From JAFMDF01 sp039024375 (lineage in GTDB: Bacteria; Bacteroidota; Bacteroidia; Chitinophagales; Saprospiraceae): a stretch of 10,541 nucleotides of DNA. The notes beneath the pieces were generated by a model. It saw nothing but the letters and a program-made list of their open reading frames with translations. It was not told where the DNA came from and did no database searches. The DNA is taken from positions 1-10,541 of the forward strand of contig JBCCQK010000282.1 of the NCBI GenBank assembly GCA_039024375.1, written 5' to 3'. Of the stretch, positions 4,515-10,541 are shown piece by piece. The translations under genes and the position numbers were made by a program. Position 1 is the first letter of the stretch; each line of letters begins with the position of its first letter.

Positions 4515-7136
4515 TTATGCCGCAACCTTTTCGTCCGTTTTTGTCGGCTGCCGAAACACCAATCCATCCCCAAACGAATCCAACACCACCGTTGAACTCG
4601 GCTGTACCTCTTGCTTCAAAATCGCTTTCGACAAGGCATTCAGCACCTTCTTTTGGATAACGCGCTTGACGGGTCTTGCCCCGAATTGCGGGTCGAAGCC
4701 AGCGCCTGCAATGTAGCTAATGGCTTGCGGAGTTGCTTGTAGCGTAATCTCCTGCTTTTCCAAAACCGTTTCTAGCCCTTTCAACTGCAACTCAACAATC
4801 TGACGAATGTGCTTGGCGTTCAACGGTTGGAACATCACTACCTCGTCAATTCGATTTAAGAACTCGGGCCGTAAAGACTGTTTCAACACTTCAAACACCA
4901 ATCCTTCCGTTTTTTCAAATACTTCTGCTTCGTTAGTACCGTCTAAACGGGCAAAATTCTGTTGAATTACTTCGGCGCCCATATTAGACGTCATAATGAT
5001 GATGGCGTTTTTGAAATTCGCTACTCGTCCTTTATTGTCCGTCAATCGTCCATCGTCCAGCACTTGCAATAAGATATTAAACACATCGGGATGCGCTTTT
5101 TCAATTTCGTCGAGCAGAATCACCGAATAGGGTTTTCTACGAACGGCTTCCGTTAATTGCCCACCTTCGTCGTAGCCAACGTATCCCGGAGGCGCTCCAA
5201 CCAATCGGGCTACGGCGTGCCGTTCTTGGTACTCGGACATATCAATACGGGTGAGCATATTTTCGTCGTCGAATAGGAACTCCGCCAAGGCTTTCGCCAA
5301 CTCCGTTTTCCCTACGCCCGTTGACCCTAAAAAAAGGAAAGAACCAATCGGCTTACGGTCATCGGATAAACCCGTTCGATTGCGGCGAATGGCATCGGCA
5401 ATGGCTTCGATGGCAGGTGCTTGACCCACTACTCTCTGACTCAATTCGTCCTCCAAGTTTAACAATTTTTCCCGCTCGCTCTGTAACATTTTGGTTACTG
5501 GAATCCCTGTCCACCTAGCCACGATTTCAGCAATATCTTCGGCGGATACTTCCTCTTTTACCAATTTGCTACCTTTATTCTGTAGGTCGATTAGCTGCTG
5601 GTTGTAATCCTCTAATTTCTGTTTGGCCGCTGGAATTTTTCCGTAGCGAATTTCGGCTACTTCCGTGAAGTTACCTGCTCGCTCCAATTGCTTCGCTTGC
5701 TGCTTCAACTGCTCAATTTCATCTTTCGATTTTTGCACACCTAGAACCACTGCTCGCTCCGATTCCCACTGGGTTTTAAACTGATTGCGCTCGTCCTCTA
5801 AATTAGCAATTTGCGCATTGAGCAAAATAATTTTAGCCTCATCTTGCTCTCGCTTCATTGCTTCTCGCTCAATTTCTAGCTGACGAATCTTTCGTTCTAC
5901 CTCGTCCAACTCTTCGGGCATTGAGTTCATTTCCAAACGCAATCTCGCCGCCGCTTCGTCCACCAAATCAATCGCCTTATCGGGTAAAAATCTATCGGTA
6001 ATGTATCGGTGTGACAACTGAACCGAAGCAACGATGGCCTCGTCTTTGATATTAATCTTGTGGTGGCTTTCGTAGCGTTCTTTTAGACCTCTCAGAATAG
6101 AAACCGCATCGTCCATCGTCGGTTCGTCCACCACAATGGTCTGGAATCGTCGTTCTAACGCCTTGTCCTTTTCAAAATACTTTTGGTATTCGTCCAAAGT
6201 CGTTGCGCCAATTGACCGCAACTCTCCTCTCGCCAAAGCGGGCTTCAAAATATTTGCGGCATCCATCGCTCCTTGTCCACCACCAGCACCGACAAGCGTG
6301 TGAATTTCGTCGATAAATAGGATAATGTTACCGTCCGATTCGGTGACTTCTTTGATGACCGCTTTCAATCGCTCTTCGAACTCCCCTTTGTATTTGGCCC
6401 CCGCAATCAGAGCGCCCATATCTAGTGCATAAATCGTTTTATCTTCTAAGTCGTCGGGAATGTCACCGTTGATAATTCGATGGGCCAACCCTTCGACAAT
6501 CGCCGTTTTACCCACACCGGGCGCACCAATCAAAAGTGGGTTATTCTTTGTTCTTCTCGCTAAAATATGCAGTACTCGGCGGATTTCTTCGTCCCGACCA
6601 ATGACGGGGTCCAACTTTCCTTTTTGCGCCTTTTCATTCAGATTGACCGCGTACTTTTGCAAAGCATTGTAAGTGCTTTCGGCGCCCTGTGATGTCACTT
6701 TTGACCCTTTTCGAAGTGATTTGATGGCCGCTTTGAGGTCTTTTTCATTCAATCCACTATCTTTCAGCAATTGCGCAACGGGGTCGGAAACTCGCAAAAT
6801 ACCGAGTAATAAATGCTCCAAAGCAATGTATTCGTCGCCAAATTCTTTCAGAAAAGTTCCTGCTCTCTGCACCGCTTCGTTGGCGGGTCGAGAGAGGTAC
6901 TGTCCGCCACCCGACTGGGTTGGATAACCATTTACAATAGCCGCCAAGGCCTGTCGAACGGCAGGTAAATTGGCCGATAATTTTTTAAAGATATAGGGCG
7001 TAACGTTTTCGTCCACTTCAAACATTCCTTGCAATAAGTGCCCAACCTCAATCGACTGATGCTCTTTTTCTAGGGCCAGTTGTTGTGCTCTTTGTAGCGC
7101 CTCCTGTGTCTTGAGGGTGATATTATTCAAGTTCAT
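4515..7136 (-). CDS. clpB: ATP-dependent protein disaggregase ClpB
   Basis: This is a full-length, 873-residue ClpB, the hexameric cytoplasmic AAA+ machine that threads aggregated proteins through its pore together with DnaK. Domain order is complete. The Clp N-domain covers about 1-145. The first AAA+ module has Walker A GAPGVGKT 204-211, pore loop KYKGEFEERL 248-257 with Y249, Walker B LFIDEIH and arginine fingers R329-R330. The coiled-coil M-domain covers about 405-525 and is rich in Glu, Lys and Gln. The second module has Walker A GSTGVGKT 604-611, pore loop GYVGYDEGGQL 651-661, Walker B LLDEIEKAH and sensor-2 GARPVKR 819-825. The M-domain distinguishes it from ClpA and from ClpC, and there is no ClpP-binding IGF-type loop that I can see. 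It appears to be transcribed alone, with tandem terminators downstream. No CIRCE element or Shine-Dalgarno sequence precedes it; a weak promoter candidate is at 7236-7264. Confidence 0.98.
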   Translation of the reverse strand: MNLNNITLKTQEALQRAQQLALEKEHQSIEVGHLLQGMFEVDENVTPYIFKKLSANLPAVRQALAAIVNGYPTQSGGGQYLSRPANEAVQRAGTFLKEFGDEYIALEHLLLGILRVSDPVAQLLKDSGLNEKDLKAAIKSLRKGSKVTSQGAESTYNALQKYAVNLNEKAQKGKLDPVIGRDEEIRRVLHILARRTKNNPLLIGAPGVGKTAIVEGLAHRIINGDIPDDLEDKTIYALDMGALIAGAKYKGEFEERLKAVIKEVTESDGNIILFIDEIHTLVGAGGGQGAMDAANILKPALARGELRSIGATTLDEYQKYFEKDKALERRFQTIVVDEPTMDDAVSILRGLKERYESHHKINIKDEAIVASVQLSHRYITDRFLPDKAIDLVDEAAARLRLEMNSMPEELDEVERKIRQLEIEREAMKREQDEAKIILLNAQIANLEDERNQFKTQWESERAVVLGVQKSKDEIEQLKQQAKQLERAGNFTEVAEIRYGKIPAAKQKLEDYNQQLIDLQNKGSKLVKEEVSAEDIAEIVARWTGIPVTKMLQSEREKLLNLEDELSQRVVGQAPAIEAIADAIRRNRTGLSDDRKPIGSFLFLGSTGVGKTELAKALAEFLFDDENMLTRIDMSEYQERHAVARLVGAPPGYVGYDEGGQLTEAVRRKPYSVILLDEIEKAHPDVFNILLQVLDDGRLTDNKGRVANFKNAIIIMTSNMGAEVIQQNFARLDGTNEAEVFEKTEGLVFEVLKQSLRPEFLNRIDEVVMFQPLNAKHIRQIVELQLKGLETVLEKQEITLQATPQAISYIAGAGFDPQFGARPVKRVIQKKVLNALSKAILKQEVQPSSTVVLDSFGDGLVFRQPTKTDEKVAA

Positions 7137-7235
7137 ATTTATAGGATTTTGATGGTTGTATAAACCATTTTTTTCAAATAAAAGATTTTAAAAACCATTA
7201 GGTTCAGCAGTCTATTCCGGACATTTCCTAATTTA

Positions 7236-7264
7236 CAAAAATCTTACACCCTTAGCAGTATCAA
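7236..7264 (-). promoter_or_regulatory. possible clpB promoter
   Basis: On the minus strand TTG (7264-7262), an 18-nt spacer and GATTTTTG (7243-7236) resemble the Bacteroidota promoter, with one mismatch in the -7 box and a spacer 1 nt short. It would leave a leader of about 95 nt before clpB. It is the best match I found in the 268-nt gap upstream of clpB. Confidence 0.35.
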
Positions 7265-7320
7265 TTGATATACCAAGCCAAAAAAGAGGACAAAATGGTA
7301 GGAACGAGATAAGGGAAAGT

Positions 7321-7362
7321 GACGATTTGACGGAATAACTTTATTTAATACGTCAAAATGTC
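7321..7362. repeat. inverted repeat between thioesterase gene and clpB
   Basis: GACGATTTGACG (7321-7332) and CGTCAAAATGTC (7351-7362) match as inverted repeats at 10 of 12 positions around an 18-nt AT-rich spacer. It lies 43 nt after the thioesterase stop codon, so it may be that gene's terminator or stabilising hairpin, though no T-run follows. An operator for clpB is possible but it is far upstream. It does not match CIRCE. Confidence 0.4.
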
Positions 7363-7404
7363 ATTATGTTGTTAGAAGCAAAGGGAGGGCATAGTTCATT
7401 ATAG

Positions 7405-7839
7405 TCAAATACTGCTTTCTTGTTGCTGTATAGCAATCAACCAATCTTCTGGTATCGGCACTTTCCGAAGATTGGTGTAGTCATAAGGAATAATTTGTTG
7501 CTTGGAGATAGCGGCAATTCGTTGATGTTTTTTGGTAAAAATAGCGGATTCTATCACAAAACGGTCGGTTAGAATTTCAACGACTTTGGTGCCAACTATC
7601 GCAGTATCGGGATAAGTAATGGGAAAAATATATTTACAATCTTGCCAACCCAAAATGGGACCGATACCTTTTCCAAAACTAAACGGCCAACCTAAGTGTT
7701 CAAAAAAGGCAATGCGCCCACTTTCCGACCACCGAAGGTAAATCAAATTATTGACGTGGTTAGCAGCGTCCATTTCTCCCCATTGTACGGGATATTCTCG
7801 AATGACGGCGTAGGTAGATAGTAGTTCCTGCATTTTCAT
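7405..7839 (-). CDS. acyl-CoA thioesterase, 4HBT hot-dog family
   Basis: This is a 144-residue single hot-dog domain protein of the 4-hydroxybenzoyl-CoA thioesterase family (YbgC/FadM type), the usual length. Such enzymes hydrolyse acyl-CoA thioesters in the cytoplasm; the acyl chain cannot be predicted. The diagnostic N-terminal block is at residues 18-46: VQWGEMDAANHVNN, then IYLRWSESGR. D24 is the expected catalytic acid, with the HVNN turn at 28-31 and E39 and R42 in the long helix. N27 replaces the glycine often seen before the histidine. Its ATG overlaps the TGA of the upstream VWA gene in an ATGA junction, so the two are almost certainly co-transcribed and translationally coupled. A second in-frame ATG at codon 3 gives nearly the same protein. 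The family is sure; the substrate and any link to the MoxR/VWA pair are unknown. Confidence 0.88.
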   Translation of the reverse strand: MKMQELLSTYAVIREYPVQWGEMDAANHVNNLIYLRWSESGRIAFFEHLGWPFSFGKGIGPILGWQDCKYIFPITYPDTAIVGTKVVEILTDRFVIESAIFTKKHQRIAAISKQQIIPYDYTNLRKVPIPEDWLIAIQQQESSI

Positions 7840-9173
7840 TTTTTATTATACTTCCGCTTCCGATTCATTTCCGCAACGGCCTTTTCAATCCCTTCGGGCG
7901 TCAACGGATACATTGGCATCACCCGTTTCAAAACGGGAATAGTGTCCGACGAATACCAATAGCGTTCAGCCATCGGGTTCATCCAAGCGATTCTTTTGTA
8001 CTTTTTGGTGAGTACTTCCCACGTTTCGATGCTGGTTTTGCCTAATTCGTAAGGAGCCATATCGGCGTCACCAATCACAAATAAGCTGTAATTTTTATCT
8101 TCGGAAGCAATTTTTTCGATGGGCACAAATTGCGTTCGTCGAACATCTTTGTAAGCGCCGTTGTAAATAGTATTATGGTAATAATAGGTTTTTAAATCGT
8201 GGGCAAAACGAGTTTTCATTTTGGAAAACAGCTTTTGCACCGCTTTGATATACGGCGTCATGGAAAGTCCACCGTTATCAATCATCAGAATGACCTGCAC
8301 TTTGTGATTGACCTTTTCTTTTTCGTAGGGTAAGAAAATACCGCCCTGTTTCAATCCTTCCGTAATCGTTTTGGGTATATCCAAAATCACCTCGGCGGAT
8401 TCGTCTTCAATGCCTTTCAAAATAGCCAAAGCGGCATCAATATTATCGTCTTTGAGCAACGCCTTAGTATCGGCAGGATAAAATCGGCGGTCGTTGACCA
8501 CTTTTCTCGCCATTTTTCCACCACCACCGCCACCAACCCGAATGCCGCCCGCCGCCGCGCCGTTGTTTCCGTAAGGAGAAATACCACCCGACCCAATCCA
8601 GTGGCTACCACCGTTATGCTTTCCTTTTTGCTGTTTGGCCACTGCTTCCATGCGTCGCTTCAATTCCTCCATCGAAATATTACGGTAATCGGCCATTTTA
8701 TCCAGCTTATCGGGCCGACCGGGGTCCATATCCGCATTAGCATTGTCCGTTTGATTGGGGTCATCTTTGCTCAAAATATCCTGCCCATCTAACACTTTTT
8801 TTATATCAAAAGAGCTGATATGTACTTCATCCAGAAATCGGTCCACCAATTCTTTAATATCGGGTAAATTACCATCATCTTCTTCGCCGTCCAAGAAATT
8901 TTTCTTCCATTCTTGAAAAGTCTCGGAGCGTACCAATGCGCTTTCTAGCGTTTCCCCTTTTTTGATTTCTACCGACAAAAAATACTCGTAAAAAGCCGCC
9001 GTGTAGGGACCAAACTCCTTTGGGTCGTTAGTAATTAAGGCTTTTAGCACCAAATACATATCCCCCACCGTATTGACTAAGCCCTTTTCCATCGACTTGC
9101 GCAATTGGAGAAGGGTGCGAACGTCGGCGTTCAGTTTGTGTTTGCGAAAGGTATGTGGTAAAGTAGGAAACAT
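7836..9173 (-). CDS. CoxE-like von Willebrand A domain protein
   Basis: This is a 445-residue soluble protein with no signal peptide or membrane segment. The N-terminal half (1-130) is helical in character, followed by an acidic, Asp/Asn-rich stretch (about 132-160). A very glycine-rich linker (187-219) ends in six glycines. A CoxE-type VWA domain fills the C-terminal half. The VWA metal site is not canonical: instead of DxSxS it reads D299-N-G-G-L-S304-M. A later strand LFVIGDADMAP (364-374) may supply another acidic ligand. CoxE proteins work with CoxD-type MoxR ATPases in maturing metal enzymes such as CO dehydrogenase. Here the MoxR gene is directly upstream on the same strand and the thioesterase gene overlaps its 3' end by 4 bp. 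No CO dehydrogenase genes are in view, so the client is unknown. The ATG at 9173 is the clear start. Confidence 0.85.
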   Translation of the reverse strand: MFPTLPHTFRKHKLNADVRTLLQLRKSMEKGLVNTVGDMYLVLKALITNDPKEFGPYTAAFYEYFLSVEIKKGETLESALVRSETFQEWKKNFLDGEEDDGNLPDIKELVDRFLDEVHISSFDIKKVLDGQDILSKDDPNQTDNANADMDPGRPDKLDKMADYRNISMEELKRRMEAVAKQQKGKHNGGSHWIGSGGISPYGNNGAAAGGIRVGGGGGGKMARKVVNDRRFYPADTKALLKDDNIDAALAILKGIEDESAEVILDIPKTITEGLKQGGIFLPYEKEKVNHKVQVILMIDNGGLSMTPYIKAVQKLFSKMKTRFAHDLKTYYYHNTIYNGAYKDVRRTQFVPIEKIASEDKNYSLFVIGDADMAPYELGKTSIETWEVLTKKYKRIAWMNPMAERYWYSSDTIPVLKRVMPMYPLTPEGIEKAVAEMNRKRKYNKK

Positions 9174-9181
9174 GATTTTGT

Positions 9182-9378
9182 AGGTTTAGAGGTGGAAAGG
9201 TAAAAAGGCGGAAAGGTTTAGAGGTGGAGAGGCTGAGAGGTAGAGAGGTTCAGGGTTGAACTAGGTTTATGAGGTTAATGAGGTGTGTAAAGTAGAACTT
9301 GATAAACCTCATTAACCCCATATACCTGTATAAATCTAGAAAACCTCTACACCTTTCAGCCTATTAACCTATCAACCT
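9182..9378. repeat. phased palindrome with 8-nt AGG repeats
   Basis: AGG recurs at 9182, 9190, 9198, 9206, 9214, 9222, 9230, 9238 and 9246, nine copies at exactly 8-nt spacing, with further copies at 9263, 9272 and 9281. On the right, CCT recurs at 9344, 9352, 9360, 9368 and 9376, again exactly 8 nt apart. The halves are inverted: a perfect 12-bp core, 9273-9284 with 9306-9317, has a 21-nt loop, and with a 2-nt shift the outer AGG and CCT units pair in register. The left arm is almost pure purine. The element fills the gap between moxR and the VWA gene and would fold into a long hairpin if the genes share a transcript. Confidence 0.85.
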
Positions 9379-9381
9379 GCT

Positions 9382-10269
9382 TTAAACCTTCAACTGCGCT
9401 CGATTTCGCTCCAATATTTTCATATCCGCCTGCGTTTTGACCAACACGCCCATACCGTCCATACTGACCAATTTTTCGAGGCTTTTATCCTTTTTAAACG
9501 TATTTAAGTATTTCAACCAATTCAATAATTCTCTAGTACTCGGCGCTCTTTCTAAGCCTAAATGTCGAATTTGGTAAAACAGTTGAATCGCCTTTTGGAT
9601 GATTTCGGCATCCGCATCGGGATAGTGTTTGTGAACAATTTCTAGCATCATTTCCGCCGTTGGGAAAGAAATATAGTGGTAGATACATCGCCCTTTGAAC
9701 GCCGTCGGTAGTTCTTGTTCTCGATTACTCGTGATGACAATTGCGGGCATATCCTCCTCGCTTACCGCAATTTCTTTACCCGATTCGGGCAGGATAAATT
9801 TTCGGTGACTCAAGGCGTATAATAAATCGTTGGGAAATTCTCTGGGTGCTTTGTCGATTTCATCAATCAATAAAACGGAGTTCGGTTTTGAGTAAGCTTT
9901 GGCACCCGGCCCGAGTAGGACATAATCATCCAGTCGCTCGGTACTTCGACCGCCCGTACTCAACTTTTTATCCAAGCCCTTTTCCTCTCTTTGGGCATTT
10001 AGTACTTCGATTTGAGAGTCTCTTAAATACTTTACATGGTCAAACTTGGCAACAAACTGCTCTACCGTACTTTTAGACCCAACGGGATAAACGAACAAAT
10101 CTATGTCGTTATCTTTCGCAAACTGAATCGGCAGTTCGGTCTTACCCGTTCCCGGTTCTCCCTCCATTAAAAGGGGCATTCCAAGTACTCTTGACATATG
10201 AAATGCTTGAGCTAACTCGCTGTCACAAAGGTATTTATCAGAACCCGTCCACATCGACGTATTGGCCAT
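9382..10269 (-). CDS. MoxR-family AAA+ ATPase, CoxD-like
   Basis: This is a 295-residue single-module AAA+ ATPase of the MoxR group, similar in length and layout to CoxD. Walker A GEPGTGKT is at 37-44 and Walker B VLLIDEIDKA at 132-141. Sensor 1 is TSN at 180-182, a likely arginine finger is R194 (PTAFKGRC), and sensor 2 is R246 in PSTRELLNW. All key catalytic residues are present. MoxR ATPases act as chaperones with VWA-domain partners to insert cofactors or assemble complexes. The partner is almost certainly the CoxE-like protein encoded immediately downstream on the same strand, although 208 nt of phased repeat separate the two. The start ATG at 10269 is followed by a short N-terminus and helix before Walker A, as is typical. 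No perfect promoter is visible upstream; another palindromic repeat element sits there. The physiological client is unknown. Confidence 0.92.
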   Translation of the reverse strand: MANTSMWTGSDKYLCDSELAQAFHMSRVLGMPLLMEGEPGTGKTELPIQFAKDNDIDLFVYPVGSKSTVEQFVAKFDHVKYLRDSQIEVLNAQREEKGLDKKLSTGGRSTERLDDYVLLGPGAKAYSKPNSVLLIDEIDKAPREFPNDLLYALSHRKFILPESGKEIAVSEEDMPAIVITSNREQELPTAFKGRCIYHYISFPTAEMMLEIVHKHYPDADAEIIQKAIQLFYQIRHLGLERAPSTRELLNWLKYLNTFKKDKSLEKLVSMDGMGVLVKTQADMKILERNRAQLKV

Positions 10270-10286
10270 ATTGAAATTCTTTTGAT

Positions 10287-10438
10287 GTAACTACTTAGGT
10301 CTTGTGGTCTTATGATGTTTTGGTTTTATGGTAATCCACTGATGGAAAAAATCTTGTTCAAAAAAAGTACTATTCTGGTCAAAGCTGACGCAACCGTAAA
10401 ACCAGAATACCAAAACACCATAGCGCCTAAGTAATTAC
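10287..10438. repeat. phased palindrome upstream of moxR
   Basis: Arms 10287-10332 and 10393-10438 pair at 35 of 46 positions around a 60-nt spacer. Both arms have an exact 8-nt rhythm. GGT occurs at 10298, 10306, 10322 and 10330, with a degenerate GAT at 10314. ACC occurs at 10393, 10401, 10409 and 10417. The units are variants of one octamer, for example GTCTTGTG (10299-10306), GTCTTATG (10307-10314) and GTTTTATG (10323-10330). The outer ends are ACTTAGG and CCTAAGT. The element lies 18 nt upstream of the moxR start codon, where a promoter or leader hairpin would be expected. Confidence 0.8.
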
Positions 10439-10499
10439 CTTTTGATTAAGAAATAGGCGAAAATTCGCTAAGTTAAGCCTTGTTCGGATTTATACCTAG

Positions 10500-10527
10500 A
10501 AAAATTAGTATTTGATTCCTAATTTTT
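10500..10527 (-). terminator. possible AT-rich terminator of a gene beyond the right edge
   Basis: AAAAATTAG (10500-10508) and CTAATTTTT (10519-10527) are perfect 9-bp inverted repeats with a 10-nt loop. On the minus strand the hairpin ends in TTTTT, so it could end a minus-strand gene lying to the right of the window. The stem is AT-rich and weak, and no such gene is visible. Confidence 0.35.
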
Positions 10528-10541
10528 AGAAAAAGATTATC

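Noticed and set aside
7137..7404. CIRCE heat-shock operator upstream of clpB
   Set aside because: No TTAGCACTC / GAGTGCTAA pair was found; the inverted repeat at 7321-7362 has a different sequence and spacing.
3501..9305. GTGTAAA present in the loops of both the 3459-3568 and 9182-9378 elements
   Set aside because: Seven AT-rich bases shared by two loops is easily due to chance, and the third element lacks it.
7405..10269. Carbon monoxide dehydrogenase maturation locus
   Set aside because: CoxD- and CoxE-like genes are present, but no CO dehydrogenase subunit or other cox gene is in the window, so that function cannot be assigned.
3459..10438. CRISPR array made of the short tandem repeats
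   Set aside because: Units are 8-9 nt without unique spacers of 30 nt or so, and no cas genes are present.
10457..10468. Small palindrome GCGAA-AA-TTCGC
   Set aside because: A 5-bp stem with a 2-nt loop in AT-rich DNA is expected by chance and has no clear context.

Overview
The window looks like chromosomal DNA of a member of the phylum Bacteroidota. The evidence is family-level: a DUF3810 protein (a family I associate with Bacteroidota), a Bacteroidota-type DUF58 protein, AT-rich leaders without clear Shine-Dalgarno sequences, and at least one perfect Bacteroidota-type promoter (TTG, 19 nt, TAnnTTTG). Saprospiria or a related deep lineage is my guess from the style of the proteins and intergenic repeats, not something shown here. 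No mobile element, CRISPR array, tRNA or rRNA was seen.

Layout, left to right. A DUF58 protein (minus strand) runs off the left edge with only its last few residues missing. Behind it lies a thioredoxin gene (minus) with its own terminator. A 326-nt gap with a strong plus-strand promoter leads to the only plus-strand gene, a DUF3810 membrane protein with an HExxH motif. After a paired palindrome come a DoxX-like membrane protein, a TruC-type tRNA pseudouridine synthase, the disaggregase ClpB with tandem terminators, then an acyl-CoA thioesterase, a CoxE-like von Willebrand A protein and a MoxR/CoxD-like AAA+ ATPase, all on the minus strand.

How the genes may work together. The MoxR ATPase, the VWA protein and the thioesterase are consecutive and co-oriented. 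The last two overlap by 4 bp (ATGA), so they are probably translationally coupled. MoxR/VWA pairs act as chaperone-like maturation systems for partner enzymes (CoxD/CoxE in CO dehydrogenase maturation), but no client enzyme is visible here. ClpB and thioredoxin are housekeeping protein-quality and redox genes, and TruC is a tRNA modification enzyme. The DUF58 protein is the kind that normally sits next to a MoxR ATPase, but its upstream neighbour here is thioredoxin.

The least explained part is between genes. Three gaps (truC/doxX-like, moxR/VWA gene, upstream of moxR) are filled by long imperfect palindromes whose arms are degenerate tandem repeats with an 8- or 9-nt period. Each element has its own repeated word (ACGGAT, AGGT/AGGC and GGTnTT), but the architecture is the same. 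I know of no named family with this design. It is the best candidate here for something undescribed.
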